From assembly GCA_022773395.1 (NCBI GenBank), contig JALFBL010000046.1:1-63365 (forward strand): a DNA stretch of 63,365 nucleotides, read 5' to 3'. Below are positions 46,217-54,057 of this stretch, piece by piece (within the stretch, counting starts at the first letter, position 1; each line of letters starts with the position of its first letter). The translations under genes were made by a program, and so were the position numbers. Under the pieces are notes generated by a model, which had not been told where the DNA came from, ran no database searches, and saw only the letters and a list, made by a program, of their open reading frames with translations. This DNA comes from Prevotella sp. Lineage in GTDB: Bacteria; Bacteroidota; Bacteroidia; Bacteroidales; Bacteroidaceae.

Positions 46217-46453
46217 ATGGATATGAAGAAGAAAATTTACAGAGTACGGACGCAGTACATATTTGAGGGTGTGTTTGAAGAGGTTGCCGAGAGCAGGGAT
46301 GAAGCACGGCAGAAAGTCAGGCAAGATTGTGGAATGGTTATGGGAAGTGGTATTCACAGCACTCTGTCCGATGAGGAAATCAATTGGGCTTTCTCCACAC
46401 ACCCCGAAGTAAAGATGGGACGGATAACCGTTCAAAAAAAACAGACAGAGTAA
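46217..46453 (+). CDS. Small conserved-type protein at the end of the accessory operon
   Basis: The 78-residue protein starts KKKIYRVRTQYIFEGVFEEV and has one helix and three to four strands (AESRDEARQKVRQDCG). No motif was recognised. It closes the PcfK-ardA-PcfJ operon, immediately before a series of hairpins that look like the transcript end. Confidence 0.6.
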   Translation: MDMKKKIYRVRTQYIFEGVFEEVAESRDEARQKVRQDCGMVMGSGIHSTLSDEEINWAFSTHPEVKMGRITVQKKQTE

Positions 46454-46575
46454 AGCGGTCGGCAAATCTGCCGACCGCTACTTTCTTTCGTGAGCTTCGA
46501 GCGGACAAAGAAAGTAGCAAAGAAACCCCGATGAAAAGCCCCTCGTTACTTTTGACAGTGAGTTGAGACGGCTCA
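46454..46575 (+). terminator. Three consecutive hairpins ending the accessory operon
   Basis: Hairpin 1 is AGCGGTCGGCA (46454-46464) with 46469-46479. Hairpin 2 pairs TACTTTCTTT with AAAGAAAGTA between about 46479 and 46516. Hairpin 3 pairs GTTACTTTTGA (about 46541) with TCAAAAGTAAC (about 46575). This string marks the left border of the cargo cassette. Confidence 0.7.
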
Positions 46576-46711
46576 AAAGTAACAAAAAGCCATTTTTTGC
46601 GAGAACAGTTCTATGTATTGCCATTTTGTCGCATCAAATGGACTTTATGGCAGATAAAATCTATTGGTATGCTAATTGCTTTATATGCTGTAAGTTGTCA
46701 TAAACAAAACG

Positions 46712-47938
46712 ATGCAAATGGAAAATAGAAAAAGAATATGTTTCGTGATTATGGGGTTTGGGAAAAAACAAGATCCCTATACTAATAGAACAATAGATTT
46801 AGATGCGACATATAATAAGATAATCCAACCGTCGGTAGTAGCTTGTGGTTACAAGTGCATCCGTGCGGATGAAATTTTGGATTCAGGTACGATTGATAGA
46901 AGTATGTATGCTTTGCTCTATAAAGCGGATTTAGTAATTGCAGATATTACGACAGACAATGCTAACGCTCTGTATGAGTTGGGTACTCGGCATGCTCTCA
47001 GACCTTTTTCGACTATTATAATAAAAGGAGGCGAAAGTAAAATTCCTTTTGACTTAGGACACACTCGAATTTTATCTTATGAGCATTTAGGTAACGAAAT
47101 CTCTAAAAAAGAAGCTCAAAGAAGTGTTAGAGAGTTGAAGTCTATAATAAATGCAGTAACAGAAAATCCTGTACCAGATAGCCCTCTGTACACATACATT
47201 CCCAAAATAGAACAACCCAAAATCTCTGATGAAGATTTAGAGGAAATAATCGGAGAACTTCGTGCTAAAGAGAATACGGTATATGTTCTTTCAGAACAAG
47301 CAAAAGAGTTTATGCACGAAAAGCGTTTTGAAGAAGCTGCTCAAAAATGGCATAGACTCAGAGAAATGGTAGAGAATGATATTTTTTATATTCAACAAGA
47401 AGCATTATGTACATATAAAAGTGAAAAGCCTGAAAAAATCCCAGCTTTGACGAATGCTCTTCAAATAATGGCATCTATAAAGGAACAAACTGATACTGAA
47501 ACATTGGGCATTACTGGAGCCATCAATAAAAGATTATGGTATGCAACAAAAGTAGAGAGCTATTTAGATGAAGCCATTGAGATGTACAGGAAAGGCTGGA
47601 CTCTACATCAAGATTACTATACTGGAGAGAATTATGCCCTTTGCTTGGAACAAAAATCTATTCTCGAAAAAGATGAACGGCATAAAATACATAAACAAGT
47701 TGAAGCTGAAGAAATCAGAAAGCAAATTATAGATATAATCCTTCCTACTTTGAGGGAAGAAGAGCCTGAAGAACTTAAATGGAAGTATGCCACATTGGCG
47801 AACTGTTATTCTGCACTTGGAGATGTAGAAAAAGAGCAAGAGTATGACCAAAAGTTCAAAGAGCAGAATCCTGAAGTCTGGGAAATAGAAACATACCTTG
47901 AAAATAAGCAGAATAGTATTAACTATAAAAATAAATAA
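46712..47938 (+). CDS. Deoxyribosyltransferase-like (DRHyd) plus TPR-S-like protein, putative immune component
   Basis: This 408-residue protein has two parts. Residues 8-150 form a Rossmann-like domain: CFVIMGFG (10-17), then DADLVIADITTDNAN-type motif (ADLVIADITTDNANALYELG, 72-91) with the conserved Glu 89 and His 94, as in nucleoside deoxyribosyltransferase-like nucleotide-sensing domains. After about 180 a helical region (EQAKEFMHEKRFEEAAQKWH; EYDQKFKEQNPEVWEIETYL) reads like the TRAFs-binding/TPR-S region of prokaryotic conflict proteins and ASK-type kinases. Start: ATG at 46712, with another ATG two codons later. The TIR gene starts 1 bp after its stop. AT-rich codon use differs from neighbours. 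Domain calls are by motif only; a role in nucleotide-signal immunity is inferred. Confidence 0.7.
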   Translation: MQMENRKRICFVIMGFGKKQDPYTNRTIDLDATYNKIIQPSVVACGYKCIRADEILDSGTIDRSMYALLYKADLVIADITTDNANALYELGTRHALRPFSTIIIKGGESKIPFDLGHTRILSYEHLGNEISKKEAQRSVRELKSIINAVTENPVPDSPLYTYIPKIEQPKISDEDLEEIIGELRAKENTVYVLSEQAKEFMHEKRFEEAAQKWHRLREMVENDIFYIQQEALCTYKSEKPEKIPALTNALQIMASIKEQTDTETLGITGAINKRLWYATKVESYLDEAIEMYRKGWTLHQDYYTGENYALCLEQKSILEKDERHKIHKQVEAEEIRKQIIDIILPTLREEEPEELKWKYATLANCYSALGDVEKEQEYDQKFKEQNPEVWEIETYLENKQNSINYKNK

Positions 47939-47939
47939 T

Positions 47940-48344
47940 ATGGCAAAAACTTATTCAGTATTTATCAGTCACTCATGGGAACATGTAAATGATTTGAAGA
48001 ACCTACGCAAGCTCTTAGAAGATAGAGGGTATTTTCATGTTGAATTTGAAGAGGCTTCGCCTGAAGAACCTATCAACTCAGAAAATTCAGCATACATCAG
48101 ACGTCGTTTGAAAGAGAAAATCTCTAATTCTGATATTGTTTTAGGCATTGCTGGCATGTATGCCTCTTACAGCGACTGGATGAAATGGGAATTAGATACA
48201 GCAATAGCGGAAGAAGTTCCAATAGTAGGAGTTATTCCTTGGGGACAAGAAAGAGTTTCTTCTGTAGTTAGTTCAAGAGCAAAAGAGTGTGTGAGATGGA
48301 ATACAGAAAGTATTGTTGAAGCTATCCGAAAGTGGGCTAAATAA
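47940..48344 (+). CDS. ThsB-like TIR-domain protein
   Basis: The 134-residue protein is a single TIR domain: VFISHSW at 7-13 (first strand and AA loop), SDIVLGIAGMYASYSDWMKWE (given in part as SDIVLGIAG, 64-72), and the likely catalytic Glu 84 in WMKWELDTAI. This is the pattern of the ThsB/DUF1863 TIR group, in which TIR enzymes turn NAD into signalling molecules. The start at 47940 was chosen because it follows the upstream stop by 1 bp and gives a clean TIR start. It is coupled to the DRHyd/TPR-S gene. No ThsA-like or SLOG effector is nearby, so classical Thoeris is not complete. Activity is inferred. Confidence 0.85.
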   Translation: MAKTYSVFISHSWEHVNDLKNLRKLLEDRGYFHVEFEEASPEEPINSENSAYIRRRLKEKISNSDIVLGIAGMYASYSDWMKWELDTAIAEEVPIVGVIPWGQERVSSVVSSRAKECVRWNTESIVEAIRKWAK

Positions 48345-48354
48345 TACTTCCTAT

Positions 48355-48398
48355 AAGTACGCCCCTTGTAAGTTTATCAGCTTACAAGGGGCGTACTT
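48355..48398. terminator. 18-bp perfect hairpin between the TIR gene and the tra operon
   Basis: AAGTACGCCCCTTGTAAG (48355-48372) is complementary to 48381-48398 around an 8-base loop. It lies between convergent transcripts and can stop both; it also marks the right border of the cargo cassette. Confidence 0.9.
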
Positions 48399-48405
48399 TG
48401 TGAAA

Positions 48406-48921
48406 TCAGGGAATATAAAACAGAGCAAACTCTACTTTTCGTCGTTTGACAAGCCCTCTGAGGACTTTGCTCTTATATCGGCAGAAAGAGACAAATTCAC
48501 GATAGAAATTCCTGTCACCCGACTCTACCTTCCGTAGTAGTTGGCTCTTGGGATGTTTGCCGTATCCCAGCAACCTGCCCGTCCCGACATTGTAGGACAG
48601 GACGGCAAGTAGCAAAGCATCCTTACCATAGTCCTTGAACATCATTAGACGTTTCATCAGGTCTGCCCGAAGCAGCGAGTCTGCCTGCCGTTCCGTCATC
48701 GCCGCCGTGAACCGCTCTCCGGGCAGAACCCTGTGTCCGTAACCCACATAGGGATAGTCTTTCCAAGAATGTAAGCCCTCGAAGTGTTTGATGCAGATAA
48801 CGGCACGCTCGAACGGCGGTAGTGAGAAGAGTGTCTTTCCGCCCTCCTGAGCGGAAAGACGGAAGCAGGATAGGCAAACAAGACAGAACGATAAGACAAC
48901 AAGTTTACTTCTTGTCCTCAT
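48406..48921 (-). CDS. Lysozyme (GH24-like) of the tra operon
   Basis: The start at 48921 gives a signal peptide (LVVLSFCLVCLSCFRLSAQ) and 171 residues. The GH24-like core reads IKHFEGLHSWKDYPYVGYGH, with the catalytic Glu in FEG; the Thr found in phage T4 lysozyme before GYGH is Val here, as I recall for the group in these elements. It should open peptidoglycan to let the transfer channel pass. It is the last gene of the tra operon and overlaps traQ by 17 bp. Confidence 0.85.
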   Translation of the reverse strand: MRTRSKLVVLSFCLVCLSCFRLSAQEGGKTLFSLPPFERAVICIKHFEGLHSWKDYPYVGYGHRVLPGERFTAAMTERQADSLLRADLMKRLMMFKDYGKDALLLAVLSYNVGTGRLLGYGKHPKSQLLRKVESGDRNFYREFVSFCRYKSKVLRGLVKRRKVEFALFYIP

Positions 48922-49366
48922 TCGGTTTCTCCTTTTCCTCGTCCCTTTGGCTGTTGAACTCAAACGAGAGTTTCGCCGTCTGTCCGAAATTATCCTCCAC
49001 GTACACGTCTATCGTCTGCTGGTCGGTGGAAGCGGAGGTGTAGTAGAGCCTGAACTCTTCTTTCGTGAGCGGATAGCGGTCATTGGGTTTGAAGATCGTG
49101 CCGTTATCCATTTTCAATCTCCCTTTGCCGTCAGGCTGGAAATAACGGATAGTATAGCGTGCATCCTCAAACCGTCCCTGCCGTTTGAGCGTACAGCGTA
49201 TCTCCGTCGTCTGTCCCTTGATGATGTGCTTCTGCACCGGCATCGTCTCTACCGTGAACGGGTACGCCTGCTGAATATCCAACTCGTGATCACAAGCAGA
49301 TAGACAAAATACGGCAACGGAGAGTACCCCCATTACCCAAATCGTATTCAATATTTTCTTCTTCAT
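48905..49366 (-). CDS. traQ: TraQ (DUF3872) conjugation lipoprotein
   Basis: The 153-residue protein has a lipoprotein signal (VLSVAVFCLSACDHELDIQQ, Cys about 24) and a beta-rich mature domain (IRCTLKRQGRFEDARYTIRYFQPDG). This matches TraQ of CTnDOT-type elements. The product is needed for, or supports, mating-pore function; the detailed role is unknown. It sits between traP and the lysozyme in the usual order. Confidence 0.8.
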   Translation of the reverse strand: MKKKILNTIWVMGVLSVAVFCLSACDHELDIQQAYPFTVETMPVQKHIIKGQTTEIRCTLKRQGRFEDARYTIRYFQPDGKGRLKMDNGTIFKPNDRYPLTKEEFRLYYTSASTDQQTIDVYVEDNFGQTAKLSFEFNSQRDEEKEKPNEDKK

Positions 49367-49393
49367 TGTTCGTTACATTTTAATATTATACAC

Positions 49394-50239
49394 TCACACC
49401 TGCCTTTGAAACAGCAGGTAGTCATTCAAATCCTTATGCTCGACATACAGCGAAGAACGGTCGATGATCTTCTCCCCAAAACAGTCGTACAGCCTTTGAA
49501 AAGTCCTTCGCCCCGCATCGTCATTGTCGAGGAAGCAGTCAATCCTCTCATAGCCGTGCAAGGCTCTTACCGCCTTCTCCACGTTGGAAACGGAATTAAG
49601 GACAAGCCAGTCTGAAGCGATGATACCCATTTGCATAGCGGAGAGATAATCTATAAAGCCCTCGAATATGGCACATCCATCCGAGCCGTTACGCTTCAGT
49701 GAAATATCCTTCGGCGGTATGCAACCCTTGAAGAAGCGGTTGCGAAGCTCCAATCCTCCAGCATCGTTACGAAAGCCGATGGCATAGTACCGTTTGCCAT
49801 GCACCCGGTATCGAACCTCCTTGCAGTTTGGAATGGCAATATCGGTATCAATGCCTCGTTCTTTTAAGTACCCCAGCAGTTTGGCGTCCTGCAACGGTCG
49901 CACCCAAATATCCTTAAAGACAGGTTCTTTCTCTTCATTCCTTTGTGGATGTTCTATTATGGGAAGCGGACACGTTCCGCTCTTGGCGATGAATGCCACC
50001 CGCAGGAGGAAATCACCGCTTCCGATAAACTCTCCCGCCAAGTCGAAGATGTCGCCGCCTTTGCCCGTCCCAAAATCGAACCAGACATTCTTGGCGGTAT
50101 CGACCTTGAAGGAGGGCGTCCGTTCCATTCGGTAAGGGGCGGAATACCACAAGGCGTTTCCTTTCTGTTTGGTCGGATGAATCCCCATTGCGCTGAGGAA
50201 GTCCGCAATGGGAATCTCTCTCATCTGTCGTGCGTCCAT
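49394..50239 (-). CDS. traP: TraP: toprim/CHC2-type primase-like protein
   Basis: The start at 50239 overlaps the traO stop by one base (TGATG) and gives 281 residues. The N-terminus (REIPIADFLSAMGIHPTKQ...LWYSAPYRMERTPSFKVD) is a DnaG/CHC2-like domain, with FGTGKGGDIFDLAGEF. The C-terminal half is a toprim domain: IFEGFIDYLSAM with the conserved Glu, and CFLDNDDAGRRTF with the DxD pair. It may prime complementary strand synthesis in the recipient. In CTnDOT it is the TraP position. The zinc-binding cysteines of classic CHC2 are not evident. Confidence 0.8.
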   Translation of the reverse strand: MDARQMREIPIADFLSAMGIHPTKQKGNALWYSAPYRMERTPSFKVDTAKNVWFDFGTGKGGDIFDLAGEFIGSGDFLLRVAFIAKSGTCPLPIIEHPQRNEEKEPVFKDIWVRPLQDAKLLGYLKERGIDTDIAIPNCKEVRYRVHGKRYYAIGFRNDAGGLELRNRFFKGCIPPKDISLKRNGSDGCAIFEGFIDYLSAMQMGIIASDWLVLNSVSNVEKAVRALHGYERIDCFLDNDDAGRRTFQRLYDCFGEKIIDRSSLYVEHKDLNDYLLFQRQV

Positions 50240-50823
50240 CAGTCCAGCATGATTTTCAGTCCGACACCGTATTGCGTATGAAAACGCCCCGTAGAGCCTC
50301 CCCACAGGCAACGCTCCCTGCCATAGAGCAGTAACACGAATCTGTCCGTCAGATAAGTTTCTGCCTGTAGAGTGATAGCCCCACCGTAGATAAAGCCGTC
50401 CTTATTGCGTAGTGTCGAGCCGTCAAAGAGCCGTTTCTCTCCGCCATTGACCGTCTCATAGCCCGCCAAGGCGGAGACACCGGCAGAGAGGAAGAAGGTC
50501 TTGCTCCCGTCCGAAAGCACATTGCAGAAGAAGCCTCCCTCGCCCGTGAACTGTTCCGTAGGAATACCGCTTTCCCGATAGGGATGGTATCTGCGGAGAT
50601 ACTCCGCCCCAAGCATCCATTGATGCCCGCCTTTGGTGTAGGTGGCAAGCGAAGCCCCGAACGAGTATCCTGTCTCATTCTTGGAAGAGGAAGAATAAAA
50701 ACCGTCCGCCATGCCTGCGGTCAGGCGTATACCTTTCATCTTGGGCAGACAGCGCTGGGCGTGTGCCTGCCCTGCAAAGAGGGCAAGCATCACGACAAAC
50801 AGGAAAAACAGAGACTTTCTCAT
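50239..50823 (-). CDS. traO: TraO outer-membrane conjugation protein
   Basis: The 194-residue protein has a signal peptide (1-22, GQAHAQR) and then amphipathic beta strands (MLGAEYLRRYHPYRES, FGASLATYT) ending RFHTQYGVGLKIMLD, the form of a small outer-membrane beta-barrel. It matches TraO of Bacteroidales elements, which is thought to be part of the outer-membrane complex with TraN. It starts 1 bp after the traN stop region (gap of one base). Confidence 0.8.
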   Translation of the reverse strand: MRKSLFFLFVVMLALFAGQAHAQRCLPKMKGIRLTAGMADGFYSSSSKNETGYSFGASLATYTKGGHQWMLGAEYLRRYHPYRESGIPTEQFTGEGGFFCNVLSDGSKTFFLSAGVSALAGYETVNGGEKRLFDGSTLRNKDGFIYGGAITLQAETYLTDRFVLLLYGRERCLWGGSTGRFHTQYGVGLKIMLD

Positions 50824-50824
50824 A

Positions 50825-51745
50825 CTACTTCACTTTGAGCTCGTCAATTACTCTTGCACGCACAAGGTCTTCGTTCTCCACGACGAAGGACTGATGTCTT
50901 CCTCCGTTCTTCTCGTGCATCTCCACAATGAGATGCTTGTCATCGGGGATGGTGAACTTCTGAAGCGTGAATACCGTGCGACCGCTCTTCTGCCCCGCCA
51001 CGCAGGTAACATAGTTGTAGGCACGCAGCGGAAGCAGTACCTGCTCCTGCATGGCGGTCTGCTTGGCGACCTTCTTGTCCACGATTTTGAACGTGATGAA
51101 GTCGATGTCGAACGGCACGTTGGACTTGTTGCGCAGTTCCGTATGAAAGTACAGCAGTCCGTTATGCGAGTACAAGCCTTTGAGCAGGTACTGAATACCG
51201 AAGGACTTGCTGCCGATGTGCTTCACCGTCCGCTTGTCCTCCTTGTGAATGGACTTCATGATGAGCCTTACCAGCATCGGACTCTCGCTGCCGAGTTCCT
51301 TGAGATAGACCTCCATGGCGTTGTTCGGGCGGTTCACGATCGCTCCGTCATGGATAAAGTCTGCCATTTCCACATTCAGAAGCAATGGCTCGTTTGCATA
51401 CTTGACATTAAAACAATAGAATGCACCGTCTTCGGTGATGACACTCATGTTCGTCTCCTCACGGAAGTCCTTGACCGTCGCTTTCACACGGATGACGTTC
51501 TCCGCACCGTCCGCCTTTCCCGCAATGAGGTTGGGCGAACCCAAATCAACATAGCGGACGGCAGAGGGGAAGATGATGTGCACCGTCTTGTCGTAGGTGA
51601 TTTCCAAGCCGTGGGGCGGTATCATCCGCTCAAAAGCGATTTTGCGGGTCAGCCCCTGATAGAGGTCTCCCGTTGAGGTTGTTTCCTGTGCGTTCGCACA
51701 GACTGCGCCCAGCATCAGGGCGATGGCTAAAACTGTTCTTTTCAT
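50825..51745 (-). CDS. traN: TraN (DUF4138), VirB9-like
   Basis: The 306-residue protein has a signal peptide (1-20, GAVCANAQ). It continues GLEITYDKTVHIIFPSAVRYVDLGS, the TraN/DUF4138 signature, then a beta-rich C-terminal half. In the Bacteroidetes type (MPF-B) channel it acts like VirB9 in the periplasmic/outer-membrane ring. Neighbours are traO and traM in the usual order, with a 38-bp gap to traM. Confidence 0.88.
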   Translation of the reverse strand: MKRTVLAIALMLGAVCANAQETTSTGDLYQGLTRKIAFERMIPPHGLEITYDKTVHIIFPSAVRYVDLGSPNLIAGKADGAENVIRVKATVKDFREETNMSVITEDGAFYCFNVKYANEPLLLNVEMADFIHDGAIVNRPNNAMEVYLKELGSESPMLVRLIMKSIHKEDKRTVKHIGSKSFGIQYLLKGLYSHNGLLYFHTELRNKSNVPFDIDFITFKIVDKKVAKQTAMQEQVLLPLRAYNYVTCVAGQKSGRTVFTLQKFTIPDDKHLIVEMHEKNGGRHQSFVVENEDLVRARVIDELKVK

Positions 51746-51783
51746 TTTTACTTTGGATTAAAGTGGTGAATAATAACTGTGAA

Positions 51784-53148
51784 TTACTTGTTGTCCGGTT
51801 GGTAGAGCAACACCTTATATCCTGCTTTCAGATGCACCTTGACGGTACGCATTTTCTTGGCGAAATACTGCGAAGTGCCTTGTATCAGCCCCTTGCCGAG
51901 ATCGGAGGCAAGCTGTGCCCCCGCATCGGTGGAGATGTTCACGCTGCTGCCTACGGACGTTCCCATGTTAGCGGCAATCTCCTTGGCGGCACTGCGCTCC
52001 ATCGAGCCGGGAATGAATATTCCCGCCTGCCCGTCCGTGTCATAGACCGACAGTTCCACGGGAATGATATTTCCCCGATACTCCAGTGAAGAAATGGCAA
52101 CGGCAAGCCGTTCACCTTGTACTTTTGCCGTTCCCACGACGAGGGCGTTGCGTGGAATCTCCCTGCCCGATACCAACATCGGCTCCAAGAGACGGAAACG
52201 CACCGTCTGCCCTTCCATAACCGTCTGGTTGTCATGCACACAGGCTGATATGGTGTTTCTCTTCGTCTGTGGGGCTGTCCCGATAGCAGTTTGAAATAGG
52301 AAATTTCTCTCCTTGACATATTCGGAGCGGAAAGTCGAGTCGCTCATCGGCTGCGCCAGAGCCGACACCACTTGCTCGCTCACAGGAGCAACGGGAAAAG
52401 CTGTCGCCTTCCCGTTTCGGATGGCTGCGACCGCTTTCCTCTCGGAAGCCGTCTCTCCGTCCGATGCCGGTATCATATTGGAAGATGGCTGTCCACCACC
52501 CGACGGCATATACTTTGCCGCCAACTGATAGGACTTTTCGAGCAATGCCATCTGGTCGTTTACAGTTATGGCAGGCGACTGCTGTTCGCTGCTCATACGG
52601 TTTTCCAGCTCCTCCAGACGAGCACGTAGTTCTTCCTTTTCTGGGTCTTCTCTCGGTGCCTCATAGAAACTACCGAGCGTGCGGTTGATGTCCTGATAGG
52701 CGGATGCCGAAGCGTGAAAGCCATCTTGCGGAGCAGAATGTCGGGACGTGTATCCCTCACTCTCATTCGAGGGGTCAGACTCCCAAGCGGACGCTTCGCC
52801 CGCTCCCTGTGAAATCTCTCCTCCTGTCATTTCCCCGAACATGGAACTAAGGCTTTGCATGGCACGACTCCGTTCCTGCTCCTTCTGTTCCATCATCTCC
52901 TTCTCGTAGGCTTTCTTCTTGTCACCAATCAGTTCGGCTGCCATCGGGTCGGGCACTTCCGTGTTGAAGCCCTTTGCCTGTTTCTCCTCTTCTTTCTCCG
53001 ACGGAGCGAAAATGAGCCACATGGAGCCTGCAAAAAGCAGCAACATCAGGGGATAAATGATAAACTTCTTTCGTCTTTGTCTCTCTTCCTCCGTCAGCTC
53101 AGGCGAGGTGTTCGTATCGGAGGCTGTCTTTCTTTTGAATGGGAACAT
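51784..53148 (-). CDS. traM: TraM, VirB10-like
   Basis: The 454-residue protein has one membrane helix (about 29-49, KFIIYPLMLLLFAGSMWLIF) after a short cytoplasmic N-terminus, a variable acidic periplasmic linker, and a C-terminal beta domain (about 290-450: VMEGQTVRFRLLEPMLVSG, RNALVVGTAKVQGERLAV). This is the conjugative transposon TraM family, the VirB10-like bridge. Its start overlaps the 3' end of traL by 50 bp, a larger overlap than usual; the family N-terminus supports it. Confidence 0.88.
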   Translation of the reverse strand: MFPFKRKTASDTNTSPELTEEERQRRKKFIIYPLMLLLFAGSMWLIFAPSEKEEEKQAKGFNTEVPDPMAAELIGDKKKAYEKEMMEQKEQERSRAMQSLSSMFGEMTGGEISQGAGEASAWESDPSNESEGYTSRHSAPQDGFHASASAYQDINRTLGSFYEAPREDPEKEELRARLEELENRMSSEQQSPAITVNDQMALLEKSYQLAAKYMPSGGGQPSSNMIPASDGETASERKAVAAIRNGKATAFPVAPVSEQVVSALAQPMSDSTFRSEYVKERNFLFQTAIGTAPQTKRNTISACVHDNQTVMEGQTVRFRLLEPMLVSGREIPRNALVVGTAKVQGERLAVAISSLEYRGNIIPVELSVYDTDGQAGIFIPGSMERSAAKEIAANMGTSVGSSVNISTDAGAQLASDLGKGLIQGTSQYFAKKMRTVKVHLKAGYKVLLYQPDNK

Positions 53149-53431
53149 AATCGTAATACTTTAATAGGTTGATACTGTCGTTGGGATAGAGTCGCCTTAC
53201 TTCAGGGGCTTCGATATGCTCGATTGCCGGTAACGTTTCCTCTTCGGAGTCTCCATTGGAGAAGATGCGGTACAAACCGCTGAAGAAAACATAGCCAGCA
53301 AGGAAGGCGAAAAAGAGAAGCATCGTCAGGACGACATACAGCCTCAGATGAGTGGGGATGCGTCCGCACAGGCGGCGGAGTCTTGTCTCTGCTCCCTCCT
53401 GCATCATTCGGAACAGACTTTTCTTTTTCAT
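53099..53431 (-). CDS. traL: TraL (DUF3989)
   Basis: The 110-residue protein has one membrane helix (about 29-52, LYVVLTMLLFFAFLAGYVFF) preceded by RLRRLCGRIPTHLRL, the DUF3989/TraL pattern. It is probably a small inner-membrane part of the channel. It overlaps traK by 4 bp and traM by 50 bp. Confidence 0.82.
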   Translation of the reverse strand: MKKKSLFRMMQEGAETRLRRLCGRIPTHLRLYVVLTMLLFFAFLAGYVFFSGLYRIFSNGDSEEETLPAIEHIEAPEVRRLYPNDSINLLKYYDYVPIQKKDSLRYEHLA

Positions 53432-54051
53432 CGCTTACGGGTACTGATGTCCTTGTTTTCCACAATCTCGAATCCCTCGATGTTGAATCCGTTCGGGTTG
53501 TCGTCGCTGCGGCTCGTATTGAGCAGGCGGCATACGGTCACGAGACTGCGCTCGGTCACGTTGGTAGCACGGATAATCATCTGCCGGGCATACGTCCGTA
53601 CCGCATAGGGATAGCGGTCGAAGTCACAGAGTACGCTGTCCACCTGCACGACCTGATTGATATTTCCCGCAACGATACGGTTGTAGTACCCTTTCTCGGA
53701 GAAATCCCGATAGTAATTGTAGGCACTCTTGTCCGCCAAGAGCAGCGCACGGGAGATATTCCCCTCGATGGCACTCTTATCGGGCGAAAGGGTGAAGAAC
53801 AGTTCGTGGAAGCGGCGCACATGCTCCTTGGCTTCCGCGGGTCTGTTCTGTGACAGATCCTGCGACAGGGCGAGCATCAGCGACTTACCGCCGTCCAACA
53901 CATAGATTTTCTGCCTTTGGGCTTCGGCAAAGGAGTAGGCACTCCATACCGAATAGCCCGCAAGGGCGGCACACAGGCAGACGACAACCAACGTAAAGAG
54001 GCGTATCTGTCTGAAACTTGTTTCGATATTCTTTAATGACTTAAATTCCAT
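53428..54051 (-). CDS. traK: TraK, VirB8-like
   Basis: The 207-residue protein has a single N-terminal membrane helix (about 17-37, IRLFTLVVVCLCAALAGYSVW) and a periplasmic NTF2-like domain, including the stretch LMLALSQDLSQNRPAEAKEH. This is the TraK family of Bacteroidales elements, which is the VirB8-like inner-membrane component. It lies 6 bp after traJ and overlaps traL by 4 bp. Confidence 0.87.
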   Translation of the reverse strand: MEFKSLKNIETSFRQIRLFTLVVVCLCAALAGYSVWSAYSFAEAQRQKIYVLDGGKSLMLALSQDLSQNRPAEAKEHVRRFHELFFTLSPDKSAIEGNISRALLLADKSAYNYYRDFSEKGYYNRIVAGNINQVVQVDSVLCDFDRYPYAVRTYARQMIIRATNVTERSLVTVCRLLNTSRSDDNPNGFNIEGFEIVENKDISTRKR

Positions 54052-54057
54052 AGCTTT

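Noticed and set aside
46712..48344. Classical Thoeris system
   Set aside because: A TIR gene of ThsB type is present but there is no ThsA-like SIR2/SLOG gene in the window; the partner is a different protein.
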